The notes under the pieces: model-generated
Databases searched by the model: none
What the model was told of the DNA's origin: nothing
Seen by the model: only the letters and a program-made list of their open reading frames with translations
Translations under genes and position numbers: made by a program
Assembly: GCF_042652645.1 (NCBI RefSeq)
Contig: NZ_JBHSGU010000002.1
Coordinates: 124,001-188,000 of the forward strand
DNA length: 64,000 nt
Reading direction: 5' to 3'
Origin: Glaciecola siphonariae
Lineage (GTDB): Bacteria; Pseudomonadota; Gammaproteobacteria; Enterobacterales; Alteromonadaceae
Shown here: one piece after another, positions 1-8,016 of the stretch
How positions within the stretch are numbered: position 1 is the stretch's first letter
How the letters are laid out: each line of letters starts with the position of its first letter

Positions 1-1
1 G

Positions 2-1024
2 GTCGACCATGACGAACTGCGTAAAATTTTATTAAAGGCGATTTCGCAAACCCGTAAAAATGATTTAGGCGACTGGTGCAGCGAAATTATCACGCGCTCG
101 CCTGACATGATTAAACTGCTCAAACAGGCTGAACAAATTGCCGACAAAAATGTTAGCGTGCTCATAAACGGTGCCAGCGGTACCGGAAAAGAGCTTCTTG
201 CGAAGGCTATTCATAAAGCCTCGTCGCGTGCGCAAAAACCTTTTGTTGCTATTAACTGTGGTGCGCTGCCGGAGAACCTGCTCGAGTCTGAACTTTTTGG
301 TCATGCTAGAGGCGCTTTTACTGGTGCAGTGCAGGCAAATCCAGGTCTGTTTAGAGAGGCAGATGGCGGTACTCTATTTTTAGATGAAATTGGCGATATG
401 CCGCTTAGTTTGCAAGTGAAGCTACTACGCGCCTTGCAAGAGCGCTCTATAAGACCAGTCGGCAGCGCAGCGTCGATTGACGTAGACGTAAGAGTCATTT
501 CAGCGACGCATAAAGACCTGCAGGAGGCGATGCAGGACAATGAGTTTAGAGAAGATTTATACTATCGTCTCAACGTAGTAAATTTAGATATTCCGAAACT
601 CAAAGACCGTTTTGAAGATATTCCGCTGTTGGCAGATTATTTGTTAAAAGAGAGTGCGAAAAAACACGGCATTAACGTACGAAAGTTTGCAGATGATGCG
701 GTAAACATGCTCACCAAAGCAGATTGGCCGGGTAACGTTCGCCAGTTAGTGAACGTGGTAGAGCGTTGTGTGGCGCTAACAAACAGCAAAATTATTCCTG
801 CCTCTTTAGTGGAGCAAGCGCTGTCTCAAGAAACAGAGTATTGGCCTACCTTGACCGAAGCGAGAGATTCGTTTGAGTATCGCTATTTATGCCGTTTGCT
901 ACAGCTCACCGACGGTAATGTTACGCGTGCATCTGACATGGCGGGTCGAAACCGAACCGACATGCATAAGTTGATGAAAAAGCACGGTCTGAATGCAGCC
1001 GACTTCAGGACATCTGATGTTTAA
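2..1024 (+). CDS. glrR: Sigma-54-dependent response regulator GlrR (QseF), 5' truncated by window edge
   Basis: The reading frame is open to the window start and gives the last 340 residues of a sigma-54 activator; the receiver domain lies outside. Seen: AAA+ domain with Walker A GASGTGKE, the sigma-54-contacting GAFTGA loop, Walker B-type GGTLFLDEIGD, and a C-terminal Fis-type HTH containing MAGRNRTDMHKL. The order and wording, including SWPGNVRQLVN-like and GNVTRASDMAGRNRT segments, closely match enterobacterial GlrR, partner of the kinase GlrK (QseE) that responds to envelope stress. It converges on bioA with only 3 bases between the stop codons. Family is certain; the GlrR assignment rests on remembered sequence similarity. 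Confidence 0.88.
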   Translation, partial: VDHDELRKILLKAISQTRKNDLGDWCSEIITRSPDMIKLLKQAEQIADKNVSVLINGASGTGKELLAKAIHKASSRAQKPFVAINCGALPENLLESELFGHARGAFTGAVQANPGLFREADGGTLFLDEIGDMPLSLQVKLLRALQERSIRPVGSAASIDVDVRVISATHKDLQEAMQDNEFREDLYYRLNVVNLDIPKLKDRFEDIPLLADYLLKESAKKHGINVRKFADDAVNMLTKADWPGNVRQLVNVVERCVALTNSKIIPASLVEQALSQETEYWPTLTEARDSFEYRYLCRLLQLTDGNVTRASDMAGRNRTDMHKLMKKHGLNAADFRTSDV

Positions 1025-1027
1025 TCG

Positions 1028-2317
1028 CTATGCATGTTTAGTCAGCGCATAGCGAATTGCCTGACTCAAGCATTCAATTTGCTGGTTGGAGCAAATAAAC
1101 GGCGGCATCACATACACGAGTTTGCCAAAGGGGCGTATCCACGCTCCTTGGCTAATAAAATCGTGCTGAATATCGGCGACATTAACAGCCTGTTTCAGCT
1201 CCACCACCCCAATTGCCCCTAAACATCTAACATCCGCAACGCTCTCTAATGCGGCGAGCGGCATCAGGCCTTGTTTTAACTTAGTCTCAATGCGCTTGAT
1301 ATTGGCCTGCCAGTTGCCATTTTGCCAAGTGCTGTTGAGCAGCACATCAATGCTTGCATTGGCAATGGCGCAAGCGAGGGGATTTCCCATAAACGTGGGG
1401 CCGTGCATAAATACGCCGGGCTCACCTTCACACACGCCCAATGCGACTTGCTCAGAGCAGAGCGTGGCAGCCATGGTTAAATATCCACCCGTTAGCGCTT
1501 TGCCAAGGCACAATATATCGGGACTGATGTCAGCATGATCGCACGCGAAAAGCTCGCCCGTTCGGCCAAATCCCGTCGCAATTTCATCACAAATTAGTAG
1601 CACATCAAACTCGTCACACAATAAACGACACTGCTTGAGATATTCGGGATGATACATCCGCATGCCACCGGCACCCTGTACGATAGGTTCGAGTATCAAG
1701 GCCGCAATTTGATGATGGTGCTGCTCTAAAATATCGCGCATTGGCGCAATTTCGTCTGGATGCCATGTACTATCAAAGCCTATTTGTGGGGCTGGGGCGA
1801 AATAGTGTTCTATGAGCGTTTTTCGAAATAAGCCGTGCATGCCGTTTACAGGATCGCATACCGACATTGCGGCAAAGGTATCGCCATGATAGCCGCCACG
1901 TGGGGTCAGCAGTTTTGCTTTCTCTTGTCGCCCCTGACAAGCCCAATATTGAATAGCCATTTTGATCGCAACTTCAATTGATACTGAACCTGAATCGGCC
2001 AGAAATACACGGTTGAGTCCGGCAGGGGCGATACTCAACAGATTTTTGCATAAATCAACCGCTGGCTGGTGGGTTAAACCACCAAACATCACGTGAGAAA
2101 ACGCATCGATTTGCGCATGCGCTGCTGCGTTTAGACGCGGATGATTATATCCGTGAATAGAAGCCCACCACGACGACATGCCGTCTACAACATGTTGACC
2201 GCTGGCAAAAGTAAGCTCAGCGCCATTTGCTCCTATTACCTCATAGCAAGGTAGCGGAGAGATTGAAGAGGTATATGGATGCCAAATATGCTGTTTATCA
2301 AATTCAATATTGTTCAA
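1028..2317 (-). CDS. bioA: Adenosylmethionine-8-amino-7-oxononanoate aminotransferase BioA
   Basis: This PLP enzyme uses S-adenosylmethionine as amino donor to turn KAPA into DAPA in biotin synthesis. Its 429 residues match the usual family length. Visible landmarks are HIWHPYTS near the N terminus, DGMSSWWA, the glycine-rich ADSGSVSIEVA, the PLP-contacting CDEIATGFGRTG, and the Schiff-base lysine in CLGKALTGGYL. The start is TTG at 2315-2317; no ATG lies in frame nearby, and the resulting N terminus lines up with the E. coli enzyme. It is divergent from bioBFCD, as in enterobacteria, so the 96-base gap probably carries shared control. Confidence 0.96.
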   Translation of the reverse strand: MNNIEFDKQHIWHPYTSSISPLPCYEVIGANGAELTFASGQHVVDGMSSWWASIHGYNHPRLNAAAHAQIDAFSHVMFGGLTHQPAVDLCKNLLSIAPAGLNRVFLADSGSVSIEVAIKMAIQYWACQGRQEKAKLLTPRGGYHGDTFAAMSVCDPVNGMHGLFRKTLIEHYFAPAPQIGFDSTWHPDEIAPMRDILEQHHHQIAALILEPIVQGAGGMRMYHPEYLKQCRLLCDEFDVLLICDEIATGFGRTGELFACDHADISPDILCLGKALTGGYLTMAATLCSEQVALGVCEGEPGVFMHGPTFMGNPLACAIANASIDVLLNSTWQNGNWQANIKRIETKLKQGLMPLAALESVADVRCLGAIGVVELKQAVNVADIQHDFISQGAWIRPFGKLVYVMPPFICSNQQIECLSQAIRYALTKHA

Positions 2318-2354
2318 ATTATAACCTGTAGTAAAACTTTTAGGCGCGCTAAGA

Positions 2355-2382
2355 TTGACAAAGCGTTTAGGGGGCCTAGACT
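2355..2382 (+). promoter_or_regulatory. Predicted sigma-70 promoter of bioBFCD
   Basis: TTGACA at 2355-2360 and TAGACT at 2377-2382 are separated by 16 bases, about 30 bases before the bioB start. The -35 box is perfect and the -10 box matches 4 of 6. A GTAAACC half-site at 2402-2408 resembles one arm of a BirA operator, but no second arm was found. Confidence 0.6.
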
Positions 2383-2413
2383 AGAGCCAATCTTGTTTTG
2401 AGTAAACCTTTTT

Positions 2414-3505
2414 ATGCCTTCACAAATTTCTAGTACACCGCGTCATGATTGGACGCTAGACCAAGTAAATGCACTGTTCGCCTTGCCTTTTAATGATCTT
2501 GTTTTTCAGGCTCAAAGCATACATCGTCAGCATTTTGACCCAAACTATGTGCAGGTAAGCACGCTGCTTTCAATTAAGACCGGCGCATGTCCAGAAGATT
2601 GTAAATATTGTCCGCAGAGTGCGCGCTATGATACCGGTTTGGAAAAAGAGCGCCTTTTGGAAATTGAAAAAGTGATTGAGCGAGCAAAAGAAGCAAAAGC
2701 TGCAGGTTCAACACGGTTTTGCATGGGCGCGGCGTGGCGCAATCCAAAAGACCGCGATATTCCTTACGTGGCAAACATGATTAAAGAAGTGAAGGAGCTT
2801 GGCCTTGAAACCTGCATGACACTGGGCATGTTAACTCGCGAGCAGGCGGTTGCGCTCAAACAAGCAGGTCTTGATTATTACAATCATAACCTTGATACCT
2901 CTCCAGAGTTCTACGGGGAGATCATTACCACGCGCACCTATCAAGACCGCTTAGATACCTTGCAAAATGTTCGTGATGCCGGCATGCACGTGTGTTCAGG
3001 TGGTATTGTAGGGATGGGAGAAAGTGCTAACGACCGCTCGAGTTTATTGATGCAGCTTGCAAACCTAGAGCAGCAGCCTGAGAGCGTGCCGATTAACATG
3101 CTGGTAAAAGTAAAGGGCACTCCGCTTGATAGCGTTGATGACCTAGAGCCCTTTGAGTTTATTCGTACCATTGCGGTGGCGCGTATTATGATGCCGAAAA
3201 GCTACGTGCGCTTGTCGGCCGGGCGAGAATCGATGAATGAGCAAATGCAGGCAATGTGCTTTATGGCTGGGGCTAATTCTATATTCTACGGTTGCAAGTT
3301 GTTAACAACATCTAACCCGGAAACCCATGAAGATGTGATGCTGTTTAAAAAACTCGGTATTAACGCTAAACAAACCAAGAGCTATTCAGATGAGGCATAT
3401 GCAGCGGCATTACACGAAGAAATTGAACAAAATACCGGTTCAGAGTTATTTGTCGATGCCACTAAAACATCAATAAAGCAGGCGAAACAGACCACGAGCG
3501 CATAG
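2414..3505 (+). CDS. bioB: Biotin synthase BioB
   Basis: A radical SAM enzyme that inserts sulfur into dethiobiotin. The [4Fe-4S]-binding CxxxCxxC motif is GACPEDCKYC at about residues 52-61, followed by PQSARY. Further BioB hallmarks are AGSTRFCMGAAWR, YNHNLDTSPEFY, CSGGIVGMGE and the arginine-containing VRLSAGRE. Length 363 is slightly over E. coli BioB, with a charged tail. First gene of a plus-strand biotin operon; the stop is 2 bases before the bioF start, so translation is probably coupled. SUF proteins encoded in the same window could supply its clusters (inference). Confidence 0.97.
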   Translation: MPSQISSTPRHDWTLDQVNALFALPFNDLVFQAQSIHRQHFDPNYVQVSTLLSIKTGACPEDCKYCPQSARYDTGLEKERLLEIEKVIERAKEAKAAGSTRFCMGAAWRNPKDRDIPYVANMIKEVKELGLETCMTLGMLTREQAVALKQAGLDYYNHNLDTSPEFYGEIITTRTYQDRLDTLQNVRDAGMHVCSGGIVGMGESANDRSSLLMQLANLEQQPESVPINMLVKVKGTPLDSVDDLEPFEFIRTIAVARIMMPKSYVRLSAGRESMNEQMQAMCFMAGANSIFYGCKLLTTSNPETHEDVMLFKKLGINAKQTKSYSDEAYAAALHEEIEQNTGSELFVDATKTSIKQAKQTTSA

Positions 3506-3507
3506 GT

Positions 3508-4758
3508 ATGAGTTTTGGCTTTGTGCATAGCGCCCTCAAAGAGCGAGAAGCGTTGTCGTTGCTGCGACAAAGAAAGGTAGTGAGCGCACGACGCGATGGT
3601 ATGCTTGAGGTGGACGGAAAAGCCTGTCTTAACTTCGCCAGTAACGACTATCTTGGCCTGAGCCAACATCCCGATGTGCTGCAAAGTTACGTAGAGGGCT
3701 TGGCACAATACGGCAGCAGCAGTACAGCATCTGCTGTGTTAAGCGGCTATATGCGTCCGCACCAGATATTAGAAGAAACACTCGCATCGCTTTTAAATAA
3801 AGACGCGGTTTTGCTAATGAACAGTGGCTTCTCTGCAAATCAGGCCCTGTGTCACGGTTTATTCGGCCCAGACAATAAATCAGACTGCAATATTTTAAGC
3901 GATAAGCTCATGCATGCCTCATTTGTTGAGTCGGCTCGTCAATCAAGTGCGCACTACGTGCGCTTTAAGCACAATGATATTGCACACTTTTCATTGTGTT
4001 TAAAAAAGTGCACGGGCAACACTTTGGTTGCCACCGAGGGCGTATTTTCTATGGATGGCGATATTGGGAATATTGCTCAGATACAGCAAGCCTTAGCCAA
4101 GTCCAATCGCACAGCAAACTGTTCAGACAAAAACTCACACAATGCTGAATCCAAGACTTCAGAAAATGCAGCCAGCACTCAGCTTATGGTTGATGACGCG
4201 CACGGTTTTGGGGTAATAGGAGACACCGGCTTAGGTGTATCGTCAATAGCAGGTATCGATTCGGACAAAATCGACATATTAATGGCAACATTCGGAAAGG
4301 CCTTAGGCACATCCGGTGGCTTCATCGCAGGGTCAAAGAATCTCATTGAGTATTTGGTGAATTTTGCGAAACACTATGTTTACAGCACTGCCATGCCCCC
4401 CGCGCAAGCGGTTGCGACGCTCAAAAGCATTGAAATTATGCAGCATGGGCAAGAGCGTGCCGCACTCGCTCGCAACATCGATACCTTTAAACAGTTCGCT
4501 AACAGCCGGGGACTGAGCTTAATGCCATCGGATAGTGCGATTCAGCCTATTGTGATTGGTGATTCAGCCACCTGTGTACAGAGCGCTAGCGCCTTAATGA
4601 ATTTAGGGATTTTTGTAGGGGCAATTCGAACACCTACCGTTGCAAAAGGCAGTGAGCGCCTTCGCATTACTCTAAGTGCACTGCATAGCGACAAAGACAT
4701 TCAAGCATTGGTAGATGCGCTGTGCATCGTGAGGGAAAAGTTTTCATGGGGGCAATAA
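3508..4758 (+). CDS. bioF: 8-amino-7-oxononanoate synthase BioF with an internal insertion
   Basis: PLP-dependent alpha-oxoamine synthase that condenses pimeloyl-ACP with alanine to KAPA. Seen: FASNDYLGLS, the VDDAHGFGV aspartate motif and the PLP lysine K264 in ATFGKALGTSGG. At 416 residues it is about 30 longer than E. coli BioF. The excess is a polar Ser/Asn/Lys-rich stretch at about residues 197-224, just before the VDDAHG strand, where the fold normally has a short loop. The reading frame is intact through it and all catalytic segments are present, so the gene is probably functional. The 3' end overlaps bioC by 13 bases. Confidence 0.95.
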   Translation: MSFGFVHSALKEREALSLLRQRKVVSARRDGMLEVDGKACLNFASNDYLGLSQHPDVLQSYVEGLAQYGSSSTASAVLSGYMRPHQILEETLASLLNKDAVLLMNSGFSANQALCHGLFGPDNKSDCNILSDKLMHASFVESARQSSAHYVRFKHNDIAHFSLCLKKCTGNTLVATEGVFSMDGDIGNIAQIQQALAKSNRTANCSDKNSHNAESKTSENAASTQLMVDDAHGFGVIGDTGLGVSSIAGIDSDKIDILMATFGKALGTSGGFIAGSKNLIEYLVNFAKHYVYSTAMPPAQAVATLKSIEIMQHGQERAALARNIDTFKQFANSRGLSLMPSDSAIQPIVIGDSATCVQSASALMNLGIFVGAIRTPTVAKGSERLRITLSALHSDKDIQALVDALCIVREKFSWGQ

Positions 4759-5597
4759 TAAACAAAGGCCCCACTAAAGCCGATATTGCCATGCGTTTTT
4801 CGCGTGCAGCATTAGATTACGACGCCCATGCCGAAATACAGCACAAAATAGTAAGCGAACTTATTAACTGGGCAGGGGCAGACGCACAAAACCTCGGCAC
4901 TGTTGTAGATATAGGCTCAGGCACGGGCGCACTTGCGAGACGGCTAGCGCTGCCGCAGCGGATACAGCAAACGCAGCAAAAAGCACATACATCGCTATGG
5001 TGCAACCTCGATATATCCATGGGCATGTTAAGGGGTGCACGCAAGAGCGCAGTTTACGGCGAACAAGTTTACATTCGCGCCGATGCCGAACAATTACCAC
5101 TTGCTGACGGCTCGATAGATACCGTGGTGTCGAGCATGGCTTTGCAGTGGTGTCAGTCTCCTCACATCGCGCTTAATGAAATATATCGGGTACTGTCTGA
5201 TAAGGGCAGGGCATATATTGCCCTCATGATTTCACCGTCATTCTCGCAGCTACACCGAGCTTGGTCTGATGTGGGCCTTCCCTCTAGGGTGAACACGTTT
5301 AGCGATGCAACAACTTGGTTAAATGCTGCTGGTCGGCATTCATGGCATATTGCCTATCAACAAAAAACCTTTTACAGCGCGCATGATGGGCTGGTTTCGA
5401 TGCTCAAATCAATTAAAGGCGTGGGCGCAAATACTCAGTTGGCGTCTAAACCCGTAAACGCCTTACTGTCGAAAGGCGAAATTAAAGCGGTAGAAAGCGC
5501 CATGAGGCGAGGCCTACAAAGCGCCAATCCTGCGCAAGCTTATAATTTAGATTATGAAGTATTGTTTTTGTCTCTAGACAAGACAATGCGCTTATGA
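4746..5597 (+). CDS. bioC: Malonyl-ACP O-methyltransferase BioC
   Basis: SAM-dependent methyltransferase that caps malonyl-ACP so that fatty acid synthesis can make the pimeloyl chain. Motif I is VVDIGSGTGALARRL and the post-I region DAEQLPLADGSIDTVVSSMALQWC is typical of BioC. I chose ATG 4746 (283 residues) because GAGGGA lies 11 bases upstream; an in-frame GTG at 4722 would add eight residues. It overlaps the end of bioF. No bioH-type esterase gene is seen in the window. Confidence 0.92.
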   Translation: MGAIINKGPTKADIAMRFSRAALDYDAHAEIQHKIVSELINWAGADAQNLGTVVDIGSGTGALARRLALPQRIQQTQQKAHTSLWCNLDISMGMLRGARKSAVYGEQVYIRADAEQLPLADGSIDTVVSSMALQWCQSPHIALNEIYRVLSDKGRAYIALMISPSFSQLHRAWSDVGLPSRVNTFSDATTWLNAAGRHSWHIAYQQKTFYSAHDGLVSMLKSIKGVGANTQLASKPVNALLSKGEIKAVESAMRRGLQSANPAQAYNLDYEVLFLSLDKTMRL

Positions 5598-5641
5598 GGC
5601 GGAGTTGACGCAGCAAAGTGAGCTCGAGACATAAGTCGCCC

Positions 5642-5674
5642 TAAGAACTAAATAAGAACTAAGTAAGAACCTCA
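5642..5674 (+). repeat. Three 11-bp tandem repeats between bioC and bioD
   Basis: TAAGAACTAAA, TAAGAACTAAG and TAAGAACCTCA follow one another directly in the 95-base gap, the third copy degenerating at its end. The unit is close to one helical turn. Function unknown. Confidence 0.7.
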
Positions 5675-5692
5675 AATAATAGGCAAAAAGTT

Positions 5693-6394
5693 ATGAAAAG
5701 CGTATTTATAAGCGGTACGGATACCGACGTTGGAAAAACCTTTGTTAGCCGTTTATTACTGCAAAAATTGAATAAACGCGGGAAACGCACCATAGGGTTT
5801 AAGCCAATATCGGCGGGATGTATTGAGACGGCTGACGGCCTGAGAAACGACGACGCCTTAATTTTGCAGTCAGCCAGTTTAATAGATGCAGAGTATCAAC
5901 ACGTTAATCCTATTGCCTTCAAACCTGCTATCGCTCCCCATATAGCAGCCGAAGAAATCAATCAGCCCCTCAGTTTAGGTGACTTACAGTCTCATTATGA
6001 ACAGATAAAGCAGTATAATGCCGACCTTACGCTCATTGAGGGCGCGGGTGGTTGGCGTCTCCCAATTAATAATCGGGGCCAGTTTCTGTCTGACTTTGTC
6101 ATTCAAAATCAAATACCGGTAATACTTGTGGTAGGCATGAGACTCGGCTGTTTAAATCATGCTTTGCTAACGCATCAGGCGATTGAGAATGATCAGTTAG
6201 ATTGCGTTGGCTGGATTGCAAACCAGTTGAGTTGCGATATGCCGTACTATGAAGAAAATTTAGCCGCATTAAATAAGCTTTTGCCAGCGCCGATGCTGGC
6301 GGAGGTAAAGTTCAATTCAAAGCCCGAAAACACCGAATCTAGCATGTTAAGCACCGACGCTTTTGATATCGCTTTTGACGGTAGCTTTAGCTGA
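5693..6394 (+). CDS. bioD: Dethiobiotin synthetase BioD
   Basis: ATP-dependent enzyme that closes the ureido ring of dethiobiotin from DAPA and CO2. The N-terminal P-loop ISGTDTDVGKTF is diagnostic, followed by KPISAG and the EGAGGWRLPIN segment that contacts substrate. Length 233 is normal. It lies 95 bases after bioC, a larger gap than elsewhere in the operon, and has only a weak ribosome binding site (AGG about 11 bases upstream), so expression may be lower or separately controlled. Confidence 0.95.
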   Translation: MKSVFISGTDTDVGKTFVSRLLLQKLNKRGKRTIGFKPISAGCIETADGLRNDDALILQSASLIDAEYQHVNPIAFKPAIAPHIAAEEINQPLSLGDLQSHYEQIKQYNADLTLIEGAGGWRLPINNRGQFLSDFVIQNQIPVILVVGMRLGCLNHALLTHQAIENDQLDCVGWIANQLSCDMPYYEENLAALNKLLPAPMLAEVKFNSKPENTESSMLSTDAFDIAFDGSFS

Positions 6395-6494
6395 ATTGAT
6401 TGCACAAACCCAGCGCACAAAAACAAACAAAGCTGATGCATCATGAGGGCTTATCGCATATAATTTAGGCAAATCAACACTACTAGGATGTAAT

Positions 6495-6965
6495 GTGGAA
6501 AGTCAGAAAAAGCCCTCAATTTTATTTGTATGTCTGGGTAATATTTGTAGGTCTCCCACCGCAGAGGGTGTATTTAGGGAAAAGGCGTTTAAAAGCGGTA
6601 TGGACCTTGAAATTGATTCTGCAGGCACATCTGGATACAAAGACGGTGTTGCCCCCGACCAACGTTCACAAAAAGTAGCGGCTAGCCGTGGCTACGACTT
6701 GTCAAAGCTAAAATGCCGCAAGGTCTGTGAAGAAGATTTTGAACGCTTCGACTACATTGTCGCTATGGACAAAGACAATGTAAATAACTTAAAGCGTAAG
6801 TGCCCAGAAGAGCTACAGCACAAAATCAGCCTCTTTTTAAGTCACTGCGACAGTGAGTTTGATGAGGTCCCCGACCCGTATTATTCTGGCCTAAAAGGCT
6901 TTGAGTTGGTACTTGACTTGATAGAAGAAGCGTCCGAAGGCTTGCTGTTAAAGTTGGTTCGCTGA
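6495..6965 (+). CDS. Low molecular weight protein-tyrosine phosphatase
   Basis: The P-loop signature C-x5-R-S is seen as VCLGNICRSPTAE (C13, R19), and the general-acid motif as PDPYYSG near residue 125. Length 156 fits the cytoplasmic low-molecular-weight family (YfkJ type) better than the Wzb exopolysaccharide type, and no capsule genes are nearby. The start is GTG at 6495 with AGGA seven bases upstream; the ATG at 6493 is in another frame that closes early. The stop is directly followed by the BtuC-like gene, so the two are probably co-transcribed, although no functional link is obvious. A TATAAT box at 6460-6465 may be the promoter -10. Confidence 0.9.
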   Translation: MESQKKPSILFVCLGNICRSPTAEGVFREKAFKSGMDLEIDSAGTSGYKDGVAPDQRSQKVAASRGYDLSKLKCRKVCEEDFERFDYIVAMDKDNVNNLKRKCPEELQHKISLFLSHCDSEFDEVPDPYYSGLKGFELVLDLIEEASEGLLLKLVR

Positions 6966-6966
6966 C

Positions 6967-8001
6967 TTGATAGCCGATGCTCTCAAGCTAGTGCCCGCGT
7001 CACTCACAAAGCATTCTGGTAATAACCGCATGGTGCTGGCATATGTGCTGGCTTTAATTAGCTTGTGTGCGGTTTTCTTAATTCCTCCTGATTTTGCGTT
7101 TTCTGAGCTTGAAGCTCACATACTTCTGCAACTAAAGCTGCCTGTCTTGTTAACCGCCGTTATGGTTGGCTTAGCCATTGGGGCCGCGTCGGCTTGCTTA
7201 CAAGTATTGCTGAATAATCCTCTAGCCGACCCAGGAATTATTGGTATTAGTAGCGGCGCCTCTTTAATGGCGGCGGCTTTTATTCTGCTAGCAGGAACAC
7301 CCTTTGGTTTAGCCATTGGCTTAGATAGCCTCACTGCATATTCGATAAACGTTTTACCGCTTTTATGCTTTGTTGGCGCGTTTGGCTCAAGTCTGCTGAT
7401 TTTTATCCTTGCCAGAGCGATGGGGGGAGCGGTAAGCGCTGTGATATTAGCCGGTATCGCTATTTCAACGGCGTGCAGTGCAGTGATTGCATGGATGTTC
7501 TTGGTCGCGCCGCCAAGCCAGCTGCAAAGCCTGACCTTTTGGTTGATGGGAAGTTTTAATAACACGACGTGGGGCAGTTTATCGATTGCTATTCCCGTGG
7601 TAACTATATGTTTATGTGGCGTGATGTTAAACGCCAGGCGCTTAAACTTGTTATATTTGGGCGAGCAAAATGCAGCGCTAGCCGGTTTAGATACCCGTCG
7701 GTTTCAAACATGGTCGCTTGTGGCTGTTGCACTATTGGTTGGAGTGAGTGTGTCTTTGGCCGGCTCTATTGCTTTTTTGGGCTTACTTGTTCCGCACTTT
7801 GTGCGTCGCGTTCACGGTAACAATAATGCCTTAGTACTGCCGCTGTCGGCAATACTAGGCGCCTGTGTCATGGTGCTTTGCGCGCTAGTAAATACGCATT
7901 TAACCACCATGACTTTGCCAATTTCGATGTTAACGGCAAGTATCGGCGCACCGCTTTTCATCTATGTGATGATTAAAGGCGCGCCAAAATTTCAGTCCTA
8001 G
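6967..8001 (+). CDS. btuC: BtuC/FecCD-type ABC transporter permease
   Basis: Inner-membrane permease of a type II importer for vitamin B12 or an iron-siderophore. It is highly hydrophobic with about ten predicted membrane segments. Family landmarks are NPLADPGIIGISSGAS, LAGIAISTACSAVIAW, the FWLMGSF segment and the cytoplasmic GLLVPHFVRRVHG loop that docks the ATPase. The annotated start is TTG 6967, one base after the phosphatase stop; ATG 7030 is an alternative that removes 21 residues. Its likely ATPase partner lies beyond the opposing glpK at 9625. No binding protein gene and no cobalamin riboswitch were seen, so B12 rather than siderophore transport is an inference from BtuD resemblance. 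Confidence 0.82.
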   Translation: MIADALKLVPASLTKHSGNNRMVLAYVLALISLCAVFLIPPDFAFSELEAHILLQLKLPVLLTAVMVGLAIGAASACLQVLLNNPLADPGIIGISSGASLMAAAFILLAGTPFGLAIGLDSLTAYSINVLPLLCFVGAFGSSLLIFILARAMGGAVSAVILAGIAISTACSAVIAWMFLVAPPSQLQSLTFWLMGSFNNTTWGSLSIAIPVVTICLCGVMLNARRLNLLYLGEQNAALAGLDTRRFQTWSLVAVALLVGVSVSLAGSIAFLGLLVPHFVRRVHGNNNALVLPLSAILGACVMVLCALVNTHLTTMTLPISMLTASIGAPLFIYVMIKGAPKFQS

Positions 8002-8016
8002 GCTTGTAGCGCTTTC

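Noticed and set aside
2318..2413. A BirA operator between bioA and bioB
   Set aside because: Only one half-site (GTAAACC) could be seen; no partner arm at the expected spacing, so not annotated as an operator.
6395..6494. Cobalamin riboswitch ahead of the BtuC-like gene
   Set aside because: The gap is only 100 bases and contains nothing like a B12 box; the next gene is a phosphatase.
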